Part shown: one piece after another, positions 9,645 to 19,933 of the stretch
Layout: every line of letters begins with the position of its first letter
Position numbering within the stretch: position 1 is the first letter of the stretch
From: Actibacterium lipolyticum
Lineage (GTDB): Bacteria; Pseudomonadota; Alphaproteobacteria; Rhodobacterales; Rhodobacteraceae
Length of the DNA: 64,000 nucleotides
Reading direction: 5' to 3'
NCBI RefSeq assembly: GCF_900184935.1
Contig: NZ_FXYE01000001.1
Coordinates: 1,488,001 to 1,552,000 of the forward strand
The notes under the pieces: model-generated
What the model saw: the letters and a program-made list of their open reading frames with translations, nothing else
The model's database searches: none
Told to the model about the DNA's origin: nothing
Made by a program: the position numbers and the translations under genes

Positions 9645-10706
9645 ATGGCACGCGCTTACCTCGACTTTAACGCAACGGCTCCGGTCCGGCCCGAAGCTAA
9701 GGCAGCGATGATTGCCGCGATGGATTTGGTTGGAAACCCGTCATCGGTTCACAGTGAAGGGCGCGCGGCCAAAGCTGCTGTTGAAAAAGCCCGCGAACAG
9801 GTGGCCATCGCAGTGGGTTGTAAACCGGTTGAGGTGATCTTTACCGGCGGGGCGACCGAAGCGGCGATGGTATTGGATCGTTTGCCGGGAAATCCCGGCG
9901 TGGCAGTGCAGGGCACCGCCCACGATTGTCTGTGGGCGCATCGCAGCGACAGTGCCGACAACGCCAGCGTTTATGCCATGGGTCTGGCCAACAGCGAAAC
10001 CGGTGTGATCGCCGACGTGCCGCGCAAGGTTGATGGCGCATGGCAGGTTGGCACGCAGTCGTTCGAGTATCTGTTACTGGATGTCGTTCAGGCGATTGGC
10101 CGCGTCCCGTTTGCCTTTGGGTGGAGCGGGGCAGACATGGCGCTGATCTCGGCCCATAAGTTCGGCGGGCCAAAGGGCGTTGGCGCGCTGATTTTGCGAC
10201 AAGGTATTGATACCGCGCCGCTTACTTTGGGCGGGGGGCATGAAATGGGCCGCCGTTCTGGCACGGAAAACGTTGTGGGTATCGCCGGTTTCGGTGCCGC
10301 GATCGAAGCCGCGATGAGTGATCTGGAACAAGGGAAGTGGGCGCGCGTTGAAAAGCTGCGCGATACGCTGGAAGCAGCCATTGTAGCCGAGGCCAAAGAT
10401 ACTATTTTTGTTGGGAAAGACGCGCGTCGCCTTCCCAATACCGCGTGTTTTGCGGCGCCCGGTTGGAAGGGCGAAACGCAAGTCATGCAGCTTGATCTGG
10501 CGGGATTTGCAGTCTCGGCCGGGTCTGCCTGTTCCAGCGGCAAGGTAAAGGTCAGCCGCGTATTACAAGCCATGGGGTACGACGATGTGACGGCAAGCTC
10601 TGCTATCCGCGTGTCCCTTGGCCCCGACACAACAGAAGATGAAATCAGCCGGTTCACCGATGCGTGGCTGGCACGACACGAAAAATTCCGCGCGCGCGCG
10701 GCTTGA
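9645..10706 (+). CDS. Cysteine desulfurase, NifS/IscS group (class I)
   Basis: A 353-aa PLP enzyme that takes sulfur from cysteine as an enzyme persulfide. The internal aldimine lysine is Lys172 in SAHKFGGPKG, and the persulfide cysteine is Cys296 in SAGSACSSGK, placed in the long loop typical of class I enzymes. It is shorter than IscS (about 404 aa), lacking the C-terminal tail that docks on IscU. The ATG follows the previous stop immediately. The operon also carries the class II enzyme SufS, so two desulfurases serve one operon. Confidence 0.93.
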   Translation: MARAYLDFNATAPVRPEAKAAMIAAMDLVGNPSSVHSEGRAAKAAVEKAREQVAIAVGCKPVEVIFTGGATEAAMVLDRLPGNPGVAVQGTAHDCLWAHRSDSADNASVYAMGLANSETGVIADVPRKVDGAWQVGTQSFEYLLLDVVQAIGRVPFAFGWSGADMALISAHKFGGPKGVGALILRQGIDTAPLTLGGGHEMGRRSGTENVVGIAGFGAAIEAAMSDLEQGKWARVEKLRDTLEAAIVAEAKDTIFVGKDARRLPNTACFAAPGWKGETQVMQLDLAGFAVSAGSACSSGKVKVSRVLQAMGYDDVTASSAIRVSLGPDTTEDEISRFTDAWLARHEKFRARAA

Positions 10707-10745
10707 AGATCAAGCGCCCCAGTGGCGCGGAGAGGAAAGACGACC

Positions 10746-12275
10746 ATGGAATCCGTAGAACCGACCGAATTGGAAGTGCGCGAAGGCGTGGACCGCGAAA
10801 CGGTTGAAACCGTTAACGCGATGGCCGGAAAATACAAATACGGCTGGGAAACCGAGATCGAGATGGAATACGCCCCCAAAGGCGTAAACGAAGACATCGT
10901 CCGCCTGATTTCCAGCAAAAACGAAGAGCCAGAGTGGATGACCGAATGGCGCCTTCAGGCGTTCCGCCGCTGGGAACAGATGGAAGAGCCAACGTGGGCC
11001 ATGGTCAACTATCCTGAAATCGACTTTCAGGATCAATATTACTATGCCCGCCCGAAAAGCATGGACGTAAAGCCCAAGTCGCTGGACGAGGTCGATCCAA
11101 AGCTGTTGGCGACATACGAAAAGCTGGGCATCCCGCTGAAGGAGCAGATGATCCTTGCTGGCGTTGAGGGCGCTGAAGACGCACCGGCCGAAGGGCGCAA
11201 GGTTGCTGTGGACGCTGTGTTTGACTCGGTTTCTGTTGGTACGACCTTTCAGGCAGAATTGAAGAAAGCCGGCGTGATCTTCTGTTCGATCTCCGAAGCA
11301 ATCCGCGAACATCCTGAGCTGGTGAAGAAATACCTCGGCTCGGTCGTGCCGCAGTCCGATAACTTCTATGCCACGCTGAACAGCGCCGTATTCTCGGACG
11401 GTTCGTTCGTTTACGTGCCGCCGGGCGTGCGCTGCCCGATGGAACTGTCCACCTATTTCCGTATTAACGCGGAAAACACGGGTCAGTTCGAACGTACGCT
11501 GATCATTGCGGATAAGGGCTCTTACGTGTCCTATCTGGAAGGCTGCACCGCGCCCCAGCGTGATGTTGCCCAGCTTCATGCCGCTGTGGTTGAGATCATC
11601 ATCGAAGAAGACGCCGAGGTGAAATACTCCACCGTTCAGAACTGGTACCCCGGTGATGAAGAAGGCAAAGGCGGCATCTATAACTTCGTGACCAAACGTG
11701 CCGATTGCCGTGGTGATCGTTCCAAGGTGATGTGGACGCAGGTTGAAACCGGCTCTGCCGTCACGTGGAAATACCCGTCCTGCATCCTGCGCGGTGCCGA
11801 AAGTCAGGGCGAGTTTTATTCTATCGCGATCACCAACAACATGCAGCAGGCCGATACCGGCACCAAGATGGTTCACTTGGGCAAAAACACCAAGTCGCGG
11901 ATCGTTTCCAAAGGGATCAGCGCGGGTAAGGCCCAAAATACCTATCGCGGGCTGGTGTCCATGCACCCCAAGGCAAAAGACAGCCGGAACTACACCCAGT
12001 GTGACAGCCTACTGATCGGTTCTGAATGCGGGGCGCACACGGTTCCATATATCGAGGTCAAGAACAACAGCAGCCGCGTAGAACACGAGGCGACGACGTC
12101 CAAGGTGGACGACGATCAGCTGTTCTATTGCCGCTCGCGTGGGATGGACGAAGAAGAGGCCGTCGCACTTGTCGTGAACGGGTTCTGTAAGGAAGTGCTG
12201 CAGGCGCTGCCGATGGAATTCGCGATGGAAGCGCAGCAACTTGTGGCGATTTCGCTGGAAGGGTCTGTGGGATAA
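10746..12275 (+). CDS. sufB: Fe-S cluster scaffold subunit SufB
   Basis: A core subunit of the SufBC2D scaffold that assembles and transfers Fe-S clusters in the cytosol. From the Met in [14 protein letters not shown] it is 509 aa, a typical length, and shows the right-handed beta-helix core and the conserved C-terminal block [22 protein letters not shown], with the [10 protein letters not shown] motif near the end. I use ATG 10746, preceded by AGAGGAAAG, instead of the in-frame ATG at 10722. It is the fourth gene of the operon. Confidence 0.96.
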   Translation: MESVEPTELEVREGVDRETVETVNAMAGKYKYGWETEIEMEYAPKGVNEDIVRLISSKNEEPEWMTEWRLQAFRRWEQMEEPTWAMVNYPEIDFQDQYYYARPKSMDVKPKSLDEVDPKLLATYEKLGIPLKEQMILAGVEGAEDAPAEGRKVAVDAVFDSVSVGTTFQAELKKAGVIFCSISEAIREHPELVKKYLGSVVPQSDNFYATLNSAVFSDGSFVYVPPGVRCPMELSTYFRINAENTGQFERTLIIADKGSYVSYLEGCTAPQRDVAQLHAAVVEIIIEEDAEVKYSTVQNWYPGDEEGKGGIYNFVTKRADCRGDRSKVMWTQVETGSAVTWKYPSCILRGAESQGEFYSIAITNNMQQADTGTKMVHLGKNTKSRIVSKGISAGKAQNTYRGLVSMHPKAKDSRNYTQCDSLLIGSECGAHTVPYIEVKNNSSRVEHEATTSKVDDDQLFYCRSRGMDEEEAVALVVNGFCKEVLQALPMEFAMEAQQLVAISLEGSVG

Positions 12276-12306
12276 TCCCACAGGCTGTGCCCAACCCGGA
12301 GGATTG

Positions 12307-12621
12307 ATGATGATCGTAACAACCACACCCTCGGTCGAGGGGTACCAGATCGCCGAATACTATGGCGTCGTCGTTGGCGAAGCCATCCTTGGTGCGAACG
12401 TGTTCCGCGACTTGTTCGCAGGGATCACCGATATCATCGGTGGCCGTTCAGGTGCGTATGAAAAGTCGCTTGGCGAGGCACGGGAAACGGCCCTTCGTGA
12501 GTTGGAAGACCGCGCAAGCGCCCTTGGTGCTAACGCGGTTGTCGGCGTCGATCTGGATTACGAGGTGATCAACAACATGCTGATGGTATCGGCATCGGGC
12601 ACCGCAGTGAAAATCGGCTAG
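12307..12621 (+). CDS. YbjQ/DUF74 family protein
   Basis: A 104-aa protein with the YbjQ (heavy-metal-binding-like) pattern: [54 protein letters not shown]. The family forms small oligomers of unresolved function. The start is the first of two tandem ATGs after a CCCGGAGGATTG site. It lies inside the suf operon between sufB and sufC, so co-expression with Fe-S assembly is likely; no metal site can be assigned from sequence. Confidence 0.85.
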   Translation: MMIVTTTPSVEGYQIAEYYGVVVGEAILGANVFRDLFAGITDIIGGRSGAYEKSLGEARETALRELEDRASALGANAVVGVDLDYEVINNMLMVSASGTAVKIG

Positions 12622-12631
12622 GGCGGTCAGG

Positions 12632-12766
12632 ATGAGCGACGAACATAACCTGATCGAAACGAAGGAGTTGTCGTCGTTTGGTCCTGCCTTCTGGGTCTGC
12701 ATGAATATGACCGTCGGCGGAGCGCGCGTTCCGCTGATGTCACACCAACATAAACAATCTGCTTAA
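12632..12766 (+). CDS. Candidate 44-aa small ORF between ybjQ-like gene and sufC
   Basis: An ATG-to-TAA frame of 44 codons beginning MSDEHNLIETKELSS, with a short hydrophobic middle (FGPAFWVCMNMTVGGARVPL) and one cysteine. An AGGG lies 8 nt upstream of the ATG. It fills most of the otherwise empty 208-bp interval before sufC and is in the operon direction. I recognise no family; it could be a real small protein or chance. Confidence 0.35.
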   Translation: MSDEHNLIETKELSSFGPAFWVCMNMTVGGARVPLMSHQHKQSA

Positions 12767-12829
12767 TTCGGTTCCGACGGATTTGACGAAACAAAAGTCC
12801 GTAGCCGATCGCAATATGGAAGAGTAAAA

Positions 12830-13585
12830 ATGCTAGAAATCAAAAACTTGCACGTGAAACTTGAAGAGGAAGACAAGCAAATCCTCAAAGGCGTCGATCT
12901 GACGGTCGAAGCTGGCAAGGTTCATGCGATCATGGGGCCGAACGGATCGGGCAAATCGACGCTGTCTTATGTTTTGTCTGGTCGCGACGGGTACGAAGTC
13001 ACCGCTGGTTCCGCCACGCTGGACGGCGAAGACCTGTTGGAGCAAGAACCTGAAGAGCGTGCCGCCGCTGGCCTGTTCCTTGCGTTCCAATACCCCGTTG
13101 AGATTCCCGGCGTTGGCAACATGACCTTCCTGCGCACCGCAGTGAACGCACAGCGCAAAGCGCGCGGCGAAGAGGAAATGAGCGCGGCTGATTTCCTTAA
13201 GCTTGTTCGCGCGAAGGCCAAAGACCTTAAAATCGACGCTGATATGCTGAAACGCCCCGTCAACACCGGCTTTTCCGGTGGTGAGAAGAAGCGTAACGAG
13301 ATCCTTCAGATGGCCATGCTTGAGCCAAAGATGTGCATCTTGGATGAAACCGACTCTGGCCTTGATGTTGATGCGATGAAGCTGGTGTCCGAAGGCGTGA
13401 ACGCGCTGCGCGACGAAAACCGGGCGTTTCTGGTGATCACCCACTATCAGCGCCTGCTGAACCACATTAAGCCTGACGTTGTGCACATCATGGCCAACGG
13501 CCGGATTGTGAAAACGGGCGGTCCAGAGCTGGCGCTTGAAGTCGAAGAAAACGGTTATGCCGACATTCTGGCGGAGGTTGCGTAA
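12830..13585 (+). CDS. sufC: Fe-S assembly ATPase SufC
   Basis: A 251-aa ABC-type ATPase that drives conformational change in the SufBC2D complex. Walker A is GPNGSGKST (near 35-43), the signature is GFSGGEKKRNE and Walker B is MCILDETDSGLD, followed by the H-loop in VITHYQR. The YEV-TAGSATLDGEDL segment is characteristic of SufC. Its TAA overlaps the sufD ATG by one base, so the two are translationally coupled. Confidence 0.97.
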   Translation: MLEIKNLHVKLEEEDKQILKGVDLTVEAGKVHAIMGPNGSGKSTLSYVLSGRDGYEVTAGSATLDGEDLLEQEPEERAAAGLFLAFQYPVEIPGVGNMTFLRTAVNAQRKARGEEEMSAADFLKLVRAKAKDLKIDADMLKRPVNTGFSGGEKKRNEILQMAMLEPKMCILDETDSGLDVDAMKLVSEGVNALRDENRAFLVITHYQRLLNHIKPDVVHIMANGRIVKTGGPELALEVEENGYADILAEVA

Positions 13586-14874
13586 TGGCGCTACCCAAAG
13601 CAAAAGAAGACGCGACGGTAGCCCGCATCGCGGGCCTGACGCGGCTGGAAGGGGCCGGTTGGCTGGATGGTGCGCAAGCTGACGCAATCACTCGACTGCG
13701 TGCCATGGGGATGCCCGGGCGTCGCGACGAATACTGGAAATACACGGACCCAACCAGCTTGGCGTCGGTTGACCCGGTTCCGGCTGCTGTGTTCGACACA
13801 TCCGACGAAGCACCGATCTTTGATGGGATCGATCGTCTGAAAGTGGTTTTCGTCGATGGGGTCTTTGATGCGGATGCGTCCGATGACCTGTCGATGGAAG
13901 GGATCGAGATTGAGCGCCTTCAGGATGTTGCCAAGACCGATATCCACTGGGCCAAAGACCTGTATGGCGTCCTTGAAACACGCGGGCAAAACCCGGTGGA
14001 TCGCCCGCTTGCGGTGCTGAACACTGCCTTTGCCACGGATGGTATCGTGATCAGAGCGACGGGCAAGGCTGCGAAGCCCGTTCACATGATTTATCTACAT
14101 AAATCAGATAGTTCCGACGCGATCCTTCATCATCTTGTCAAGGTCGAAGAGGGCGCAGAGCTTACCGTTCTAGAGAGCGGCCCAGCGGCAGCACGCTTTA
14201 ACCAAGCGATGGAGGTCGAGGTCGCGGATCGTGCAGATTTCCACCACATTCGCGCGCAGGGTCGTGACCATGAACGCCGTGCGGTGACGCATATCTTTGC
14301 GCGTCTTGGCACCGAAAGCCTGTTCAAATCGTTCACGATGACTGCGAACGGTGTGATGACCCGCAACGAAGCCGTGATTGAGCTTACCGGCGATGATGCC
14401 TCGGCTCATATCGCGGGTGCTGCGATGGGCGATGGTGACTTTCATCACGATGACACGATTTTCATCACCCATGACGCGGTGAACTGCGAAAGCCGTCAGG
14501 TTTTCAAAAAGGTTCTTCGCAACGGGGCAACGGGCGTATTCCAGGGTAAAATCCTGGTGAAAGCGGGCGCGCAGAAAACTGACGGTTACCAGATCAGCCA
14601 ATCGCTGCTTCTGGACGATGACGCGCAGTTCCTCGCCAAGCCAGAGTTGGAGATTTACGCAGATGATGTGGCCTGTTCACATGGCTCCACATCCGGCGCG
14701 ATCGATGACGAGGCGTTGTTCTACCTGCGTTCGCGCGGTGTGCCCGCAGGGCAGGCGACTGACCTTCTGACGCTGGCGTTTCTTGCCGAAGCGATTGATG
14801 AAATCGCGGACGAAGCGATTGCGGACGAAATCCTGTCGCGTCTAGAGGCTTGGCTGACAAGGCGCCGGGGCTAG
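13585..14874 (+). CDS. sufD: Fe-S scaffold subunit SufD
   Basis: A 429-aa partner of SufB in the SufBC2D scaffold. It has the N-terminal helical part with MPGRRDEYWKYTDP, a central beta-helix core, and the C-terminal block DDVACSHGSTSGAIDDEALFY with RSRGVPAGQA, which includes the His used at the SufB-SufD interface in E. coli. It is directly coupled to sufC and immediately followed by the first YIP1-like gene. Confidence 0.95.
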   Translation: MALPKAKEDATVARIAGLTRLEGAGWLDGAQADAITRLRAMGMPGRRDEYWKYTDPTSLASVDPVPAAVFDTSDEAPIFDGIDRLKVVFVDGVFDADASDDLSMEGIEIERLQDVAKTDIHWAKDLYGVLETRGQNPVDRPLAVLNTAFATDGIVIRATGKAAKPVHMIYLHKSDSSDAILHHLVKVEEGAELTVLESGPAAARFNQAMEVEVADRADFHHIRAQGRDHERRAVTHIFARLGTESLFKSFTMTANGVMTRNEAVIELTGDDASAHIAGAAMGDGDFHHDDTIFITHDAVNCESRQVFKKVLRNGATGVFQGKILVKAGAQKTDGYQISQSLLLDDDAQFLAKPELEIYADDVACSHGSTSGAIDDEALFYLRSRGVPAGQATDLLTLAFLAEAIDEIADEAIADEILSRLEAWLTRRRG

Positions 14875-15387
14875 ATGGCAATCACGACGGAGATATTGCG
14901 CAGTTACCGTGCGCCACGTGCGGTCCTGCGACGTCAACTGGCGGGTGGCGCGCGGGAAGACCGCGCGCTTATCTACCTGTTTGCCGCTTGTTTGATCATC
15001 TTCATCTCTACGTTGCCGCGCTTGGCCAGAGAGGCGCATCTTGCCCCTGAAATCCCACTGGATGCACGGGTCGGTGGCGCGATGTTGGGCTGGATTTTCA
15101 TTGTACCGTTGGCAATGTACGGGCTGGCCGCGCTTAGTCATCTGATCGCCAAACTGTTTGGCGGGCAGGGCGGATGGTACGGCGCGCGTCTTGCGCTGTT
15201 CTGGGCTTTGCTTGCGGCATCGCCTGTGTGGCTGTTTCACGGCATGGTTGCCGGGTTCATCGGGCAAGGGGCGGCGTTGACTGCGGTTTCGGCTGTCCTT
15301 GCAGTCGCTTTCTTCTATATCTGGCTGTCAGGTCTGCGCGAAGCCGAAAGCGTTGCCGAAAACGAATCCACCTCAAAGGGAAGCTGA
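14875..15387 (+). CDS. YIP1-family membrane protein 1 in suf operon
   Basis: A 170-aa integral membrane protein whose ATG abuts the sufD stop. Four hydrophobic segments are visible (LIYLFAACLIIFISTLP; MLGWIFIVPLAMYGLAALSHLIAKL; LALFWALLAASPVWLF; LTAVSAVLAVAFFYIWLSG) with the loop LFGGQGGWYGAR typical of YIP1-domain bacterial proteins. Function unknown. The stop overlaps the next gene by one base. It is probably a partner of the following membrane protein. Confidence 0.8.
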   Translation: MAITTEILRSYRAPRAVLRRQLAGGAREDRALIYLFAACLIIFISTLPRLAREAHLAPEIPLDARVGGAMLGWIFIVPLAMYGLAALSHLIAKLFGGQGGWYGARLALFWALLAASPVWLFHGMVAGFIGQGAALTAVSAVLAVAFFYIWLSGLREAESVAENESTSKGS

Positions 15388-15981
15388 TGAGTGAGACGTT
15401 GAAATCGCTGGCCATCATGGCACGTGACACTGTTCGTGACCCTAAAGAGGGCGCGCGTCGCGTGCTTTCCATTCCGATCCCACGGGATGCATTGTGGCAA
15501 GCGCTTGCGTTGGTCGTGATCCTTGGGTTGGTGCAGACATATCTGAATGGTGTGTTGATGCCCGGGCCCGTTGATCCGATGACATCAACGTTTCGCGATG
15601 CGCCGTTGAAGGGCGCGATCATCGCTGGGCTGGCGACGGTGGCGATGGTTATCGCGCTTCATCGCGTTGGCCGATTGTTCGGTGGCACCGGGGATTTTGA
15701 CGGCGCGCTAAGGCTTATTGTCTGGCTTCAGGCAATTATGTTGATTTTCAACATGATACAGCTTTTTTTCCTTGTCACGATACCGCCTTTGGCTGTCCTG
15801 ATGGGGGCTGTGAACCTGGGCCTGCTGCTGTGGCTTTTGACGAACTTCGTCACTGTGCTACACGGGTTTCGGTCGCTGTTTCCCGTGTTCATCATGATCA
15901 TGGTCACGGCGTTTTTCCTTGGGTTCTTCTTCTTCTTTCTTCTCTCACTCTTTGGGTTAATCACCCTGCCGGAGATCCAAA

Positions 15982-15989
<8 letters not shown>
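15387..15989 (+). CDS. YIP1-family membrane protein 2 in suf operon
   Basis: A 200-aa inner-membrane protein starting MSETLKSLAIMARD at the ATG that overlaps the previous stop. Five hydrophobic stretches and the motif RLFGGTGDFDGALRL place it with YIP1-type proteins and make it a paralogue-like partner of the gene before. The last helix is very Phe-rich. Its 3' end overlaps sufS by 8 bp. The longer in-frame extension to 15174 is rejected because it overlaps the first YIP1 gene. Confidence 0.8.
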
Positions 15990-17202
<1,213 letters not shown>

Positions 17203-17209
17203 CCGGGCA

Positions 17210-17271
17210 GGGCAGAAACTGCCCTCGATCAATTTTCCGCCCTGCACGTAGGAGTTACGCGTTGCAGGGCG
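17210..17271 (+). terminator. Two hairpins between sufS and tRNA-Arg
   Basis: A 6-bp hairpin GGGCAG-AAA-CTGCCC (17210-17224) is followed by a 9-bp stem CGCCCTGCA/TGCAGGGCG (17238-17246 and 17263-17271). Neither has a strong U-run, but together they lie just after the sufS stop and may end the suf transcript. Confidence 0.4.
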
Positions 17272-17299
17272 CTGACCTTTGTCATATATGACCGCTCAG

Positions 17300-17376
<77 letters not shown>

Positions 17377-17391
17377 AAACTCTATCTAAAT

Positions 17392-18147
17392 TTAGCCGCC
17401 ACGACGCAGCATGTAGATATCCATCAGCCAGCCGTGCTTGGCGCGGGCTTTTGCGCGGGTGTCCAGAATCGTTTCGCTGATTTCGGACAGGGGGCCGGAA
17501 AGGGTGATTTCCTCGGCCATGCCTGCATACGCGCTCCACCAAATGGTGATGCCTTCGGGGGGCAGGGTCTGGAACGCACAGGTGCCGTCCAGCATGATTA
17601 CCAATGTATCAACGCTCGCGGGCCATCCGCCGTCGCGCAGGCGGCGGCCTGTGGTGATCGTGACAGGTGCGCCGATTTCGTTCAGCGGGATCGCGTGGCC
17701 AGCCGTCAGCGCCTGAATGGACGTCATGCCAGGGATCATGGTCACGCGAAGCGGCATCACGGTTTTCACACGCTCAGCGATGCGCAACGTGCTGTCGTAA
17801 AGCGATGGGTCACCCCACACGAGGAACGCAACGCGGCCCGTCTTTCCCAACTGGGTTTTGATTTCATTGGACCAAACAGCGGCAATTTCATCATGCCAGT
17901 CGTCAACCCCGCCCCGATAATCAGGGTTTTCGGCGTCCCGTTTAGGTAGGTCGAAATCGTGAATTCGTGTGGTGGGGTTGGTCAGAACATCGGCGCAGAT
18001 GGCGCGGCGCAGTTCGACCAGATCGGATTTGTTTTCGCCCTTACGCGGGATCAAAATCAGATCGGCAGAGTTGAGCGCCTGGATCGCCTGCAGGGTCAGG
18101 TGCTGCGGATTGCCGGTTCCGATGCCGACCAGAAGAAGCTCAATCAT
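17392..18147 (-). CDS. cobF: Precorrin-6A synthase (deacetylating) CobF
   Basis: A 251-aa SAM-dependent methyltransferase of the tetrapyrrole methylase fold that methylates C1 of precorrin-5 and releases the acetyl fragment, an aerobic-pathway step. The N-terminal [18 protein letters not shown] and central [16 protein letters not shown] and [16 protein letters not shown] are CobF-type. It is separated from the rest of the leftward cob genes and follows the cbiM-like gene by 66 bp. It is therefore probably under the same cobalamin riboswitch. Confidence 0.94.
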   Translation of the reverse strand: MIELLLVGIGTGNPQHLTLQAIQALNSADLILIPRKGENKSDLVELRRAICADVLTNPTTRIHDFDLPKRDAENPDYRGGVDDWHDEIAAVWSNEIKTQLGKTGRVAFLVWGDPSLYDSTLRIAERVKTVMPLRVTMIPGMTSIQALTAGHAIPLNEIGAPVTITTGRRLRDGGWPASVDTLVIMLDGTCAFQTLPPEGITIWWSAYAGMAEEITLSGPLSEISETILDTRAKARAKHGWLMDIYMLRRGG

Positions 18148-18213
18148 ATCAGACCCCTAAAAAGAAAGACGGCCCCGAATAGGAGCCGTGCTGTCGTAGA
18201 ATTATGTGCGATT

Positions 18214-18891
18214 TCAGCCGGCGTTATAAACGCGTGGGGTCATCAGGGCGCTGATGCGTGCGCCTTTCAGCGCCTTGGCACCTGCCAGAACAGCCAGATC
18301 AACCAGCGGCTCAATCGCGACGACCAGCATGTATGCGCCACCGAAGGTGGATACGGCTGCGATGTTGCCTGCGGTGAAACCTTGGCCATAGAACGCCCAG
18401 AACGCGACCCAAGCGACAACGCCGCCTTGGTATGCTGTGGAAAGCGCCAGCGCCTGACCGTACTTCAGGTCAACATAGGCGGTGTTCGGTGCGATGATCT
18501 TTTTGGCCAACGCTTGCAGGGCGAACAGTGGCACCAACAGCGTTGTCAGGTTCATGCCGTACTGTGGCAGGTCAAACGGGGCAAGGAACATGCCCTGCGC
18601 CAACAGGCCCAGCGACAGGCCGATGGCCGCTGGGGCCGCGCCAAACATCAAGAACAGGGTCGAGCCGAGGATGAAGTGAACCTCAGACACACCAACTGGA
18701 TAGTGCGGCAGGATCTGAAAGAAAGTCAGAACCAACAGCGTGGTCATCACGCTGCGGATGGCCAGACCGGAAAAGCGGCTTTCGCGCACGGCGTCAGCGG
18801 CAAGTTTCAGCCCGTAAGTGGCAGCACCCGCTGCGGTGGCATAGCTAAGCGCAAGCTTTGCGCCTACGACGATACCTGGTTCGATATGCAT
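18214..18891 (-). CDS. CbiM-like cobalt transport permease (COG0310)
   Basis: A 225-aa membrane protein of the CbiM/NikM energy-coupling-factor substrate-binding family. The start MHIEPGIVVGAKLAL keeps His2, which with the N-terminal amine forms the metal site in this family. Several hydrophobic helices follow (for example VMTTLLVLTFFQILP and ALIFLMFGAAPAAIG-like segments). I chose ATG 18891, preceded by AGGGAGAAAAAGAC, over the longer frame. No cbiN, cbiQ or cbiO genes accompany it in the window. It is the first gene after riboswitch 1, consistent with B12-controlled cobalt uptake. Confidence 0.85.
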   Translation of the reverse strand: MHIEPGIVVGAKLALSYATAAGAATYGLKLAADAVRESRFSGLAIRSVMTTLLVLTFFQILPHYPVGVSEVHFILGSTLFLMFGAAPAAIGLSLGLLAQGMFLAPFDLPQYGMNLTTLLVPLFALQALAKKIIAPNTAYVDLKYGQALALSTAYQGGVVAWVAFWAFYGQGFTAGNIAAVSTFGGAYMLVVAIEPLVDLAVLAGAKALKGARISALMTPRVYNAG

Positions 18892-18938
18892 GTCTTTTTC
18901 TCCCTGCCGTCTCACCCGACGACGATTTTGGTATGAAG

Positions 18939-18954
18939 CCAGCCGCGCGGCTGG
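18939..18954 (-). promoter_or_regulatory. Perfect palindrome in cbiM leader
   Basis: CCAGCCGCGCGGCTGG forms a 6-bp GC stem with a GCGC loop (or a full 8-bp palindrome), between the riboswitch 3' end (18989) and the cbiM start (18891). It is a candidate expression-platform hairpin; no U-run follows, so translational control or Rho-type control is as likely as intrinsic termination. Confidence 0.45.
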
Positions 18955-18988
18955 ACGATGTCGGTTTGCACGGGCGATCCCATGCGGC

Positions 18989-19177
18989 GTGACGGCAGGT
19001 CTCCTGACTTGCGGGTCGTCGCTTTCCCGGGCCTTCCCAACCAGATGGTCAGTGGCGTTTTCCGGGCACGCTCGCCGTTTACAGTTGCGGGGGCAGTCAC
19101 GGATTTGGCGCCTGATGGCTACACCTCACCGTGTTCCCTTTTGATCCCTTGGCTTTTTGGCCGCTGGGAACCGTCAC
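18989..19177 (-). ncRNA. Cobalamin riboswitch 1 (upstream of cbiM-cobF)
   Basis: In the leftward direction all landmark elements of the AdoCbl aptamer appear in order: closing stem GTGACGG/CCGTCAC, 5' GGTTCCC, the ACGGTGAGG segment, CCCCCGCAACTG, the core GCCACTG, GGGAAGGC and the B12 box AAGTCAGGAGACCTGCC. The 5' stem starts only about 30 nt after the cobA stop codon. Transcription may therefore come from a short promoter inside cobA or as read-through from the cob operon. Confidence 0.96.
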
Positions 19178-19207
19178 TTAACGAATGTCACGCAGGCCAA
19201 GCCGCTG

Positions 19208-19933
19208 TCAAGCGTCGGGCGAAGCCAGTGCGCCATAAAGAATAAGCGCGGGCGTGGTTCCTGCGGAATTGGTAAGATATTCAGCCAATTCTGCGATAGT
19301 ATGCCGCGCAAGGCGTTGATCAGGCGTTGAAACCGCTTCGGCCAGCAGGGCGGGCGTTTCGGCGGGCAGGCCAGCTTCGATCAGGCGGTTCACCAGCCCG
19401 GCAAAGGTGCGTTTTCCCATGTAGACCACCGTTGTCGCGCCCGGATCGGCAAGGGCGGCCATGTTCAACCCTTCGGGCAATTCGCCAGTGACGTCGTGCC
19501 CGGTGACATATTGAACCCGGCGCGCGGTCAGGCGGCGCGTCAGCGGAATACCCGCCGCCGCAGCCGCGGCCGAGGCCGCAGTGACGCCGGGGATGATTTC
19601 ATAATCAATGCCAGCGGCGCGAAGGGCGACAATCTCTTCCTCCAACCGCCCAAAAACGCCTGCGTCGCCTGATTTCAGGCGCACGACCTTTTGGCCGGTA
19701 ATCGCATAATCCACCAACAACTGACTGACATGATCTTGCTTGGGAGAGGCGCGTCCGGCGCGTTTTCCCACGCCAACCAGATCGGCACCGTCGCGCGCGT
19801 GGCCAAGGATCGGGCCAGAGGACAAATCGTCAAACAAAACGGCATCGGCGGACTGAAGGCGATTAACCGCCTTTAACGTCAACAACTCTGGGTCGCCGGG
19901 CCCAGAGGATACAAAACTGACGAAGCCGGTCAT
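19208..19933 (-). CDS. cobA: Uroporphyrinogen-III C-methyltransferase CobA
   Basis: A 241-aa SUMT that adds two methyl groups to uroporphyrinogen III to give precorrin-2, the branch point toward B12. SAM-methylase motifs are visible: VSSGPGDPELLTLKA at the start, VRLKSGDAGVFGR and IIPGVTAASAAAA. I place the start at ATG 19933, overlapping the cobB stop by 4 bp, rather than at the in-frame 19984. It is the last gene of the cobL-cobA unit. Confidence 0.94.
   Translation of the reverse strand: MTGFVSFVSSGPGDPELLTLKAVNRLQSADAVLFDDLSSGPILGHARDGADLVGVGKRAGRASPKQDHVSQLLVDYAITGQKVVRLKSGDAGVFGRLEEEIVALRAAGIDYEIIPGVTAASAAAAAAGIPLTRRLTARRVQYVTGHDVTGELPEGLNMAALADPGATTVVYMGKRTFAGLVNRLIEAGLPAETPALLAEAVSTPDQRLARHTIAELAEYLTNSAGTTPALILYGALASPDA

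Noticed and set aside
10710-11966. 418-aa leftward open frame over sufB
   Set aside because: Antisense shadow of a well-conserved sufB; no ribosome site and no recognisable domain.
15174-15386. N-terminal extension of the second YIP1-like protein
   Set aside because: It would overlap the first YIP1 gene out of frame; the ATG at 15387 overlaps that gene's stop in the usual operon manner.
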